From Acanthosepion lycidas (taxonomy: Eukaryota; Mollusca; Cephalopoda; Sepiida; Sepiidae), in contig OZ010577.1 of assembly GCA_963932145.1 (NCBI GenBank), positions 14,175,889 to 14,239,888 on the forward strand: a stretch of 64,000 nucleotides of DNA, written 5' to 3'. The position numbers and the translations under genes were made by a program. The notes beneath the pieces were generated by a model that did no database searches, had not been told where the DNA came from, and saw only the letters and a list, made by a program, of their open reading frames with translations. Below are positions 1 to 11,600 of this stretch, piece after piece; position 1 is the stretch's first letter, and each line of letters begins with the position of its first letter.

Positions 1-46
1 CTCCTCTAAAACCGGCTTACAATTATTTTTCATTCGAACTCATACA
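1..46 (+). repeat. Partial satellite monomer at left edge
   Basis: The window opens inside a monomer, at about monomer position 156, with the AAACCGGCTT linker and the TTCATTCGAACTCATACA tail. The array therefore continues to the left. Confidence 0.95.
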
Positions 47-1763
47 GTGAGCGTAGCATGCAAAGGTTACGACTCACGTAACAGGGATTTCCTTGAAAAA
101 CTGTGTGGACGCAAAATGGGTGATCGCTGTATGTTTCTCTCCTGCCGTGCATTCTATTTACCTTTACATTCTTTCATTTAACTTTATGAACAGGCAAGAG
201 CCTCCTCTAAAAGCTGCTTACAATTATTTTTCATTCGAACTCATACAGTGAGCGTAGCATGGAAAGGATACTATTCATATAACAGGGATTTCCTTGAAAA
301 ACTGTGTGGACGCAAAATGGGTGATCGCTGTATGTTTCTTTCCTGCCGTGCGTTCTATTTACCTTTACATTCTTTCATTTCACTTTATGAACAGGCAAGA
401 GGCTCCTCTAAAAGCTGCTTACAATTATTTTTCATTCGAACTCATACAGTGAGCGTAGCATGCAAAGGTTACGACTCACGTAACAGGTATTTCCTTGAAA
501 AACTGTGTGGACGCAAAATGGGTGATCGCTGTATCTTTCTCTCCTACCGTGCGTTCTATTTACCTTTACATTCTTTCATTTAACTTTATGAACATGCAAG
601 AGTCTCCTCTAAAAGCTGCTTACAATTATTTTTCATTCGAACTCATACAGTGAGCGTAGCATGCAAAGGTTACGACTCACGTAACAGGGATTTCCTTGAA
701 AAACTGTGTGGACGCAAAATGGGTGATCGCTGTATGTTTCTCTCCTGCCGTGCGTTCTATTTACCTTTCGTTCTTTCATTTAACTTTATGAACAGACAAG
801 AGACTCCTCTAAAAGCTGCTTAAAATTATTTTTCATTCGAACTCATACAGTGAGCGTAGCATGCAAAGGTTACGACTCACGTAACAGGGATTTCCTTGAA
901 AAACTGTGTGGACGCAAAATGGGTGATCGTTGTATGTTTCTCTCCTGCCGAGCGTTCTATTTACCTTTACATTCTTTCATTTCACTTTATGAACAGGCAA
1001 GAGCCTCCTCTAAAACCGGCTTACAATTATTTTTCATTCGAACTCATACAGTGAGCGTAGCATGCAAAGGATACTATTCATAAGACAGGGATTTCCTTGA
1101 AAAACTGTGTGGACGCAAAATGGGTGATCGCTGAATGTTTCTCTCCTGCCGTGCGTTCTATTTACCTTTACATTCTTTCATTTAACTTTATGAACAGGCA
1201 AGAGGCACCTCTAAGAGCTCCTTACAATTATTTTTCATTCGAACTCATACAGTGAGCGTAGCATGCAAAGGTTACGACTCACGTAACAGGGATTTCCTTG
1301 AAAAACTGTGTGGACGCAAAATGGGTGATCGCTGTATGTTTCTCTCCTGCCGTGCGTTCTATTTACCTTTACATTCTTTCATTTAACTTTATGAACAGGC
1401 AAGAGCCTCCTCTAAAACCGGCTTACAATTATTTTTCATTCGAACTCATACAGTGAGCGTAGCATGCAAAGGATACTATTCATATAACAGGTATTTCCTT
1501 GAAAAACTGTGTGGACGCAAAATGGGTGATCGCTGTATGTTTTTCTCCTGCCGTGCGTTCTATTTACCTTTACATTCTTTCATTTAACTTTATGAACAGG
1601 CAAGAGCCTCCTCTAAAAGCTGCTTACCATTATTTTTCATTCGAACTCATACAGTGAGCGTAGCATGCAAAGGTTACGACTCACGTAACAGGGATTTCCT
1701 TGAAAAACTGTGTGGACGCAAAATGGGTGATCGCTGTATCTTTCTCTCCTGCCGTGCGTTCTT

Positions 1764-3371
1764 TTTACCTTTACATTCTTTCATTTAACTTTATGAACAT
1801 GCAAGAGCCTCCTTTAAAAGCTGCTTACAATTATTTTTCATTCGAACTCATACAGTGAGCGTAGCATGCAAAGGTTAAGACTCACGTAACAGGGATTTCC
1901 TTGAAAAAATGTGTGGACGCAAAATGGGTGATCGCTGTATGTTTCTCTCCTGCCGTGCGTTCTATTTACCTTTACATTATTTCATTTCACTTTATGAAGA
2001 GGCAAGAGCCTCCTCTGAAACCGGCTTACAATTATTTTTCATTCGAACTCATACAGTGAGCGTAGCATGCAAAGGATACTATTCATATAACAGGGATTTC
2101 CTCGAAAAACTGTGTGGACGCAAAATGGGTGATCGCTGTATGTTTCTCTCCTGCCGTGCGTTCTATTTACCTTTACATTCTTTCATTTAACTTTATGAAC
2201 AGGCAAGAGCCTCCTCTAAAAGCTGCTTACAATTATTTTTCATTCGAACTCATACAGTGAGCGTAGCATGCAAAGGTTACGACTCACGTAACAGGGATTT
2301 CCTTGAAAAACTGTGTGGACGCAAAATGGGTGATCGCTGTATGTTTCTCTCCTGCCGTGCGTTCTATTTACCTTTACATTCTTTCATTTCACTTTATGAA
2401 CATGCAAGAGGCACCTCTAAAAGCTGCTTACAATTATTTTTCATTCGAACTCATACAGTGACCGTAGCATGCAAAGGATACTATTCATATAAGAGGGATT
2501 TCCTTGAAAAACTGTGTGGACGCAAAATGGGTGTTCGCTGTATGTTTCTCTCCTGCCGTGCGTTCTATTTACCTTTACATTCTTTCATTTCACTTTATGA
2601 ACAGGCAAGAGCCTCCTCTAAAAGCTGCTTACAATTATTTTTCATTCGAACTCATACAGTGAGCATAGCATGCAAAGCTTACGACTCACGTAACAGGGAT
2701 TTCCTTGATAAACTGTGTGGACGCAAAATGGGTGATCGCTGTATGTTTCTCTCCTGCCGTGCGTTCTATTTACCTTTACATTATTTCATTTAACTTTATG
2801 AACAGGCAAGAGCCTCCTCTAAAAGCTGCTTACAATTATTTTTCATTCGAACTCATACAGTGAGCGTAGCATGCAAACGTTACGACTCACGTAACAGGGA
2901 TTTCCTTGAAAAACTGTGTGGACGCAAAATGGGTGATCGCTGTATCTTTCTCTCCTGCCGTGCGTTCTATTTACCTTTACATTCTTTCATTTAACTTTAT
3001 GAACAGGCAAGAGGCTCCTCCAAAAGCTGCTTACAATTATTTTTCATTCGAACTCATACAGTGAGCGTAGCATGCAAAGGATACTATTCATATAACAGGG
3101 ATTTCCTTGAAAAACTGTGTGGACGCAAAATGGGTGATCGCTGTATGTTTCTCTCCTGCCGTGCGTTCTATTTACCTTTACATTCTTTCATTTAACTTTA
3201 TGAACAGGCAAGAGGCTCCTCTAAAAGCTGCTTACAATTATTTTTCATTCGAACTCATACAGTGAGCGTAGCATGCAAACGTTACGACTCACGTAACAGG
3301 GATTTCCTTGAAAAACTGTGTGGACGCAAAATGGGTGATCGCTGTATGTTTCTCTCCTGCCGTGCGTTCTA
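1764..3371 (+). repeat. 8-monomer duplication, copy 1 (1,608 bp)
   Basis: Each base from 1,764 to 3,407 matches the base 1,608 positions downstream (8 x 201); I saw no difference by eye. Shared private markers include AAAGGTTAAGACTC (about 1,872), TTTATGAAGAGG (about 1,992), TCCTCGAAAAAC (about 2,100), GTGACCGTAGC (about 2,458) and CTTGATAAACTG (about 2,703). The match stops on the left at 1,763 (T against A) and on the right at 3,408 (T against G), as expected of a direct tandem duplication. Confidence 0.92.
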
Positions 3372-4979
3372 TTTACCTTTACATTCTTTCATTTAACTTT
3401 ATGAACATGCAAGAGCCTCCTTTAAAAGCTGCTTACAATTATTTTTCATTCGAACTCATACAGTGAGCGTAGCATGCAAAGGTTAAGACTCACGTAACAG
3501 GGATTTCCTTGAAAAAATGTGTGGACGCAAAATGGGTGATCGCTGTATGTTTCTCTCCTGCCGTGCGTTCTATTTACCTTTACATTATTTCATTTCACTT
3601 TATGAAGAGGCAAGAGCCTCCTCTGAAACCGGCTTACAATTATTTTTCATTCGAACTCATACAGTGAGCGTAGCATGCAAAGGATACTATTCATATAACA
3701 GGGATTTCCTCGAAAAACTGTGTGGACGCAAAATGGGTGATCGCTGTATGTTTCTCTCCTGCCGTGCGTTCTATTTACCTTTACATTCTTTCATTTAACT
3801 TTATGAACAGGCAAGAGCCTCCTCTAAAAGCTGCTTACAATTATTTTTCATTCGAACTCATACAGTGAGCGTAGCATGCAAAGGTTACGACTCACGTAAC
3901 AGGGATTTCCTTGAAAAACTGTGTGGACGCAAAATGGGTGATCGCTGTATGTTTCTCTCCTGCCGTGCGTTCTATTTACCTTTACATTCTTTCATTTCAC
4001 TTTATGAACATGCAAGAGGCACCTCTAAAAGCTGCTTACAATTATTTTTCATTCGAACTCATACAGTGACCGTAGCATGCAAAGGATACTATTCATATAA
4101 GAGGGATTTCCTTGAAAAACTGTGTGGACGCAAAATGGGTGTTCGCTGTATGTTTCTCTCCTGCCGTGCGTTCTATTTACCTTTACATTCTTTCATTTCA
4201 CTTTATGAACAGGCAAGAGCCTCCTCTAAAAGCTGCTTACAATTATTTTTCATTCGAACTCATACAGTGAGCATAGCATGCAAAGCTTACGACTCACGTA
4301 ACAGGGATTTCCTTGATAAACTGTGTGGACGCAAAATGGGTGATCGCTGTATGTTTCTCTCCTGCCGTGCGTTCTATTTACCTTTACATTATTTCATTTA
4401 ACTTTATGAACAGGCAAGAGCCTCCTCTAAAAGCTGCTTACAATTATTTTTCATTCGAACTCATACAGTGAGCGTAGCATGCAAACGTTACGACTCACGT
4501 AACAGGGATTTCCTTGAAAAACTGTGTGGACGCAAAATGGGTGATCGCTGTATCTTTCTCTCCTGCCGTGCGTTCTATTTACCTTTACATTCTTTCATTT
4601 AACTTTATGAACAGGCAAGAGGCTCCTCCAAAAGCTGCTTACAATTATTTTTCATTCGAACTCATACAGTGAGCGTAGCATGCAAAGGATACTATTCATA
4701 TAACAGGGATTTCCTTGAAAAACTGTGTGGACGCAAAATGGGTGATCGCTGTATGTTTCTCTCCTGCCGTGCGTTCTATTTACCTTTACATTCTTTCATT
4801 TAACTTTATGAACAGGCAAGAGGCTCCTCTAAAAGCTGCTTACAATTATTTTTCATTCGAACTCATACAGTGAGCGTAGCATGCAAACGTTACGACTCAC
4901 GTAACAGGGATTTCCTTGAAAAACTGTGTGGACGCAAAATGGGTGATCGCTGTATGTTTCTCTCCTGCCGTGCGTTCTA
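3372..4979 (+). repeat. 8-monomer duplication, copy 2 (1,608 bp)
   Basis: Second copy of the 1,764-3,371 unit, directly abutting it, with homology running on to 5,015. The same private markers recur 1,608 bp downstream, for example AAAGGTTAAGACTC near 3,480 and GTGACCGTAGC near 4,066. The absence of visible differences implies recent unequal exchange, or homogenisation. Confidence 0.92.
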
Positions 4980-5271
4980 TTTACCTTTACATTCTTTCAT
5001 TTAACTTTATGAACAGGCAAGAGGCTCCTCTAAAAGCTGCTTACAATTATTTTTCATTCGAACTCATACAGTGAGCGTAGCATGCAAAGGTTACGACTCA
5101 CGTAACAGGGATTTCCTTGAAAAACTGTGTGGACGCAAAAAGGTTGATCGCTGTATGTTTCTCTCCTGCCGTGCGTTCTATTTACCTTTACATTCTTTCA
5201 TTTAACTTTATGAACAGGCAAGAGTATCCTCTAAAAGCTGCTTACAATTATTTTTCATTCGAACTCATACA

Positions 5272-5472
5272 GTGAGCGTAGCATGCAAAGGTTACGACTC
5301 ACGTAACAGGGATTTCCTTGAAAAACTGTGTGGACGCAAAATGGGTGATCGCTGTATGTTTCTCTCCTGCCGTGCGTTCTATTTACCTTTACATTCTTTC
5401 ATTTAACTTTATGAACAGGCAAGAGCCTCCTCTAAAAGCTGCTTACAATTATTTTTCATTCGAACTCATACA
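5272..5472 (+). repeat. Reference class A monomer (201 bp)
   Basis: This copy carries the most common state at nearly every position and serves as the class A reference. It has the class A block with its dyad at positions 20-36, the AAAATGGG state, the TCATTTAAC (stop-containing) state and the AAAGCTGCTT linker. Read from its GTG it encodes a 67-codon period, interrupted here by the TAA in TCATTTAAC. Class A is the more frequent class by eye and dominates 9.7-14 kb and 18.6-22.6 kb. Confidence 0.9.
5291..5307. other. 17-bp dyad GTTACG-N5-CGTAAC in class A monomers
   Basis: In class A monomers the block reads GTTACGACTCACGTAAC: two perfect 6-bp inverted arms around ACTCA, at monomer positions 20-36. 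It recurs in most class A copies, so the array holds a large number of regularly phased sites. Class B monomers differ at five positions in this block, four of them in the arms, leaving only three of six arm pairs. Dyads of this size are typical of dimeric DNA-binding protein sites, or can extrude as small cruciforms. No binding protein can be named from sequence. Confidence 0.75.
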
Positions 5473-6765
5473 GTGAGCGTAGCATGCAAAGGTTACGACT
5501 CACGTAACAGGGATTTCCTTGAAAAACTGTGTGGACGCAAAATGGGTGATCGCTGTATGTTTCTCTCCTGCCGTGCGTTCTATTTACCTTTACATTCTTT
5601 CATTTAACTTTATTAACAGGCAAGAGCCTCCTCTAAAAGCTGCTTACAATTATTTTTCATTCGAACTCATACAGTGAGCGTAGCATGCAAAGGTTACGAC
5701 TCACGTAACAGGGATTTCCTTGAAAAACTGTGTGGACGCAAAATGGGTGATCGCTGTATGTTTCTCTCCTGCCGTGCGTTCTATTTACCTTTACATTCTT
5801 TCATTTAACTTTATGAACAGGCAAGAGCCTCCTCTAAAAGCTGCTTACAATTATTTTTCATTCGAACTCATACAGTGAGCGTAGCATGCAAAGGTTACGA
5901 CTCACGTAACAGGGATTTCCTTGAAAAAATGTGTGGACGCAAAATGGGTGATCGCTGTATGTTTCTCTCCTGCCGTGCGTTCTATTTACCTTTACATTCT
6001 TTCATTTAAATTTATGAACAGGAAAGAGCCTCCTCTAAAAGCTGCTTACAATTATTTTTCATTCGAACTCATACAGCGAGCGTAGCATGCAAATGTTACG
6101 ACTCACGTAACAGGGATTTCCTTGAAAAACTGTGTGGACGCAAAATGGGTGATCGCTGTATGTTTCTCTCCTGCCGTGCGTTCTATTTACCTTTACATTC
6201 TTTCATTTAACTTTATGAACAGGCAAGAGCCTCCTCTAAAAGCTGCTTACAATTATTTTTCATTCGAACTCATACAGTGAGCATAGCATGCAAAGCTTAC
6301 GACTCACGTAACAGGGATTTCCTTGATAAACTGTGTGGACGCAAAATGGGTGATCGCTGTATGTTTCTCTCCTGCCGTGCGTTCTATTTACCTTTACATT
6401 CTTTCATTTAACTTTATGAACAGGCAAGAGGCTCCTCTAAAAGCTGCTTACAATTATTTTTCATTCGAACTCACACAGTGAGCGTAGCATGCAAAGGTTA
6501 CGACTCACGTAACAGGGATTTCCTTGAAAAACTGTGTGGACGCAAAATGGGTGATCACTGTATGTTTCTCTCCTGCCGTGCGTTCTATTTACCTTTACAT
6601 TCTTTCATTTAACTTTATGAACAGGCAAGAGCCTCCTCTAAAAGCTGCTTACAATTATTTTTCATTCGAACTCATACAGTGAGCGTAGCATGCAAAGGTT
6701 ATGACTCACGTAACAGGGATTTCCTTGAAAAACTGTGTGGACGCAAAATGGGTGATCGCTGTATG

Positions 6766-8639
6766 TTTCTCTCCTGCCGTGCGTTCTATTTACCTTTACA
6801 TTCTTTCATTTAACTTTATGAACAGGCAAGAGGCTCCTCCAAAAGCTGCTTACAATTATTTTTCATTCGAACTCATACAGTGAACGTAGCATGCAAAGGA
6901 TACTATTCATATAACAGGGATTTCCTTGAAAAACTGTGTGGACGCAAAATGGGTGATCGCTGTATGTTTCTCTCCTGCCGTGCGTTCTATTTACCTTTAC
7001 ATTCTTTCATTTAACTTTATGAACAGGCAAGAGCCTCCTCTAAAAGCTGCTAACAATTATTTTTCATTCGAACTCATACAGTGAGCGTAGCATGCAAACG
7101 TTACGACTCACGTAACAGGGATTTCCTTGAAAAACTGTGTGGACGCAAAATGGGTGATCGCTGTATGTTTCTCTCCTGCCGTGCGTTCTATTTACCTTTA
7201 CATTCTTTCATTTAACTTTATGAACAGGCAAGAGGCTCCTCTAAAAGCTGCTTACAATTATTTTTCATTCGAACTCATACAGTGAGCGTAGCATGCAAAG
7301 GTTACGACTCACGTAACAGGGATTTCCTTGAAAAACTGTGTGGACGCAAAAAGGTTGATCGCTGTATGTTTCTCTCCTGCCGTGCGTTCTATTTACCTTT
7401 ACATTCTTTCATTTAACTTTATGAACAGGCAAGAGCCTCCTCTAAAAGCTGCTTACAATTATTTTTCATTCGAACTCATACAGTGAGCGTAGCATGCAAA
7501 GGTTACGACTCACGTAACAGGGATTTCCTTGAAAAACTGTGTGGACGCAAAATGGGTGATCGCTGTATGTTTCTCTCCTGCCGTGCGTTCTATTTACCTT
7601 TACATTCTTTCATTTAACTTTATGAACAGGCAAGAGCCTCCTCTAAAAGCTGCTTACAATTATTTTTCATTCGAACTCATACAGTGAGCGTAGCATGCAA
7701 AGGTTACGACTCACGTAACAGGGATTTCCTTGAAAAACTGTGTGGACGCAAAATGGGTGATCGCTGTATGTTTCTCTCCTGCCGTGCGTTCTATTTACCT
7801 TTACATTCTTTCATTTAACTTTATTAACAGGCAAGAGCCTCCTCTAAAAGCTGCTTACAATTATTTTTCATTCGAACTCATACAGTGAGCGTAGCATGCA
7901 AAGGTTACGACTCACGTAACAGGGATTTCCTTGAAAAACTGTGTGGACGCAAAATGGGTGATCGCTGTATGTTTCTCTCCTGCCGTGCGTTCTATTTACC
8001 TTTACATTCTTTCATTTAACTTTATGAACAGGCAAGAGCCTCCTCTAAAAGCTGCTTACAATTATTTTTCATTCGAACTCATACAGTGAGCGTAGCATGC
8101 AAAGGTTACGACTCACGTAACAGGGATTTCCTTGAAAAACTGTGTGGACGCAAAATGGGTGATCGCTGTATGTTTCTCTCCTGCCGTGCGTTCTATTTAC
8201 CTTTACATTCTTTCATTTAAATTTATAAACAGGAAAGAGCCTCCTCTAAAAGCTGCTTACAATTATTTTTCATTCGAACTCATACAGCGAGCGTAGCATG
8301 CAAATGTTACGACTCACGTAACAGGGATTTCCTTGAAAAACTGTGTGGACGCAAAATGGGTGATCGCTGTATGTTTCTCTCCTGCCGTGCGTTCTATTTA
8401 CCTTTACATTCTTTCATTTAACTTTATGAACAGGCAAGAGCCTCCTCTAAAAGCTGCTTACAATTATTTTTCATTCGAACTCATACAGTGAGCATAGCAT
8501 GCAAAGCTTACGACTCACGTAACAGGGATTTCCTTGATAAACTGTGTGGACGCAAAATGGGTGATCGCTGTATGTTTCTCTCCTGCCGTGCGTTCTATTT
8601 ACCTTTACATTCTTTCATTTAACTTTATGAACAGGCAAG
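6766..8639 (+). repeat. 11-monomer-spaced segmental repeat, copy 2 (~1.87 kb)
   Basis: Counterpart of 4,555-6,428 at +2,211 bp. Differences include TGAACGTAGC near 6,881, GCTAACAATT near 7,048, and TTTATAAACAGG near 8,222. About 337 bp between the two copies (6,429-6,765) does not fit the same spacing, so the duplication is older than the 1,608-bp one or has been partly overwritten. Confidence 0.86.
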
Positions 8640-11600
8640 GGCCTCCTCTAAAAGCTGCTTACAATTATTTTTCATTCGAACTCATACAGTGAGCGTAGCA
8701 TGCAAACGTTACGACTCACGTAACAGGGATTTCCTTGAAAAACTGTGTGGACGCAAAATGGGTGATCGCTGTATCTTTCTCTCCTGCCGTGCGTTCTATT
8801 TACCTTTACATTCTTTCATTTCGCTTTATGAACAGGCAAGAGCCTCCTCTAAAACCGGCTCACAATTATTTTTCATTCGAACTCATACAGTGAGCGTAGC
8901 ATGCAAAGGATACTATTCATATAACAAGGAATTTCCTTGAAAAACTGTGTGGACGCAAAATGGGTGATCGCTGTATGTTTCTCTCCTGCCGTGCGTTCTA
9001 TTTACCTTTACATTCTTTCATTTAAATTTATGAACAGGAAAGAGCCTCCTCTAAAAGCTGCTTACAATTATTTTTCATTCGAACTCATACAGCGAGCGTA
9101 GCATGCAAATGTTACGACTCACGTAACAGGGATTTCCTTGAAAAACTGTGTGGACGCAAAATGGGTGATCGCTGTATGTTTCTCTCTTGCCGTGCGTTCT
9201 ACTTACCTTTACATTCTTTCATTTAAATTTATGAACAGGAAAGAGCCTCCTCTAAAAGCTGCTTACAATTATTTTTCATTCGAACTCATACAGTGAGAGT
9301 AGCATGCAAAGGTTACGACTCACGTAACAGGGATTTCCTTGAAAAACTGTGTGGACGCAAAATGGGTGATTGTTGTATGTTTCTCTCCTGCCGTGCGTTC
9401 TATTTACCTTTACATTCTTTCATTTCCCTTTATGAACAGGCAAGAGCCTCCTCTAAAAGCTGCTTACAATTATTTTTCATTCGAACTCATACAGTGAGCG
9501 TAGCATGCAAAGGTTACGACTCACGTAACAGGGATTTCCTTGAAAAACTGTATGGACGCAAAATGGGTGATCGCTGTATGTTTCTCCCCTCCCGTGCGTT
9601 CTATTTACCTTTACATTCTTTCATTTAACTTTATGAACAGGCAAGAGCCTCCTCTAAAACCTGCTTACATTTATTTTTCATTCGAACTCATACAGTGAGC
9701 GTAGCATGCAAAGGTTACGACTACCGTAACAGGGATTTCCTTGAAAAACTGTGTGGACGCAAAGTGGGTGTTCGCTGTATGTTTCTCACCTGCCGTGCGT
9801 TCTATTTACCTTTACATTCTTTCATTTCACTTTATGAACAGGTATGGGTCTTCTCTAAAACCGGCTTACAATTATTTTTCATTCGAACTCATACAGTGAG
9901 AGTAGCATGCAAAGGTTACGACTCACGTAACAGGGATTTCCTTGAAAAACTGTGTGGACGCAAAATGGGTGATCGTTGTATGTTTCTCTCCTGCCGTGCG
10001 TTCTATTTACCTTTACATTCTTTCGTTTCACTTTATGAATAGGCAAGAGCCTCCTCTAAAAGCTGCTTACAATTATTTTTCATTCGAACTCATACAGTGA
10101 GCGTAGCATGCAAAGGTTACGACTCACGTAACAGGGATTTCCTTGAAAAACTGTATGGACGCAAAATGGGTGATCGCTGTATGTTTCTCCCCTGCCGTGC
10201 GTTCTATTTACCTTTACATTCTTTCATTTAACTTTATGAACAGGCAAGAGCCTCCTCTAAAACCTGCTTACAATTATTTTTCATTCGAACTCATACAGTG
10301 AGCGTAGCATGCAAAGGTTACGACTCACGTAACAGGGATTTCCTTGAAAAACTGTGTGGACGCAAACTGGGTGTTCGCTGTATGTTTCTCTCCTGCCGTG
10401 CGTTCTATTTACCTTTACATTCTTTCATTTCACTTTATGAACAGGCAAGGGCCTCCTCTAAAACCGGCTTACAATTATTTTTCATTCGAACTCATACAGT
10501 GAGAGTAGCATGCAAACGTTACGACTCACGTAACAGGGATTTCCATGAAAAACTGTGTGGACGCAAAATGGGTGATCGCTGTATGTTTCTCTCCTGTTGT
10601 ACGTTCTATTTACATTTACATTCTTTCATTTCACTTTATGAACAGGCAAGAGCCTCCTCTAAAACCGGCTTACAATTATTTTTCATTCGAACTCATACAA
10701 TGAGCGTAGCATGCAAAGGTTACGACTCACGTAACAGGGATTTCCTTGAAAAACTGTGTGGACGCAAAATAGGTGATCGCTGTATGTTTCTCTCCTGCCG
10801 TGCGTTCTATTTACCTTTACATTCTTTCATTTCACTTTATGAACAGGCAAGAGCCTCGTCTAAAAGCTGCTTACAATTATTTTTCATTCGAACTCATACG
10901 GTGAGCGTAGAATGAAAAGGTTACGACTCACGTAACAGATAATTCCTTGAAAAACTGTATGGACGCAAAATGGGTGATCGCTGTATGTTTCTCCCCTGCC
11001 GTGCGTTCTATTTACCTTTACATTCTTTCATGTAACTTTATGAACAGGCAAGAGCCTCCTCTAAAACCTGCTTACAATTATTTTTCATTCGAACTCATAC
11101 AGTGAGCGTAGCATGCAAAGGTTACGACTCACGTAACAGGGATTTCCTTGAAAAACTGTGTGGACGCAAAGTGGGTGTTCGCTGTATGTTTCTCTCCTGC
11201 CATGCGTTCTATTTACCTTTACATTCTTTCATTTCACTTTATGAACAGGCAAGGGCCTCCTCTAAAACCGGCTTACAATTATTTTTCATTCGAACTCATA
11301 CAGTGAGCGTAGCATGCAAAGGTTACGACTCACGTAACAGGGATTTCCTTGAAAAACTGTGTGGACGCAAAGTGGGTGTTCGCTGTATGTTTCTCTCCAG
11401 CCGTGCGTTCTATTTACCTTTACATTCTTTCATTTAACTTTATGAACAGGCAAGAGCCTCCTATAAAACCTGCTTACAATTATTTTTCATTCAAACTCAT
11501 ACAGTCAGCGTAGCATGCAAAGGTTACGACTCACGTAACGGGGATTTCCTTGAAAAACTGTGTGGACGCAAAGTGGGTGTTCGTTGTATGTTTCTCTCCT

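Larger units (their letters stand above)
4555..6428 (+). repeat. 11-monomer-spaced segmental repeat, copy 1 (~1.87 kb)
   Basis: This segment matches 6,766-8,639 at a spacing of 2,211 bp (11 x 201), with about seven differences. Shared markers are GCAAAAAGGTTGATC (5,135), TTTATTAACAGG (about 5,609), ACAGCGAGCG (about 6,074) with AAATGTTACG, and GAGCATAGC with CTTGATAAACTG (about 6,280-6,330). It overlaps the end of the 8-monomer duplication, so parts of this stretch have been copied more than once. Confidence 0.88.
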
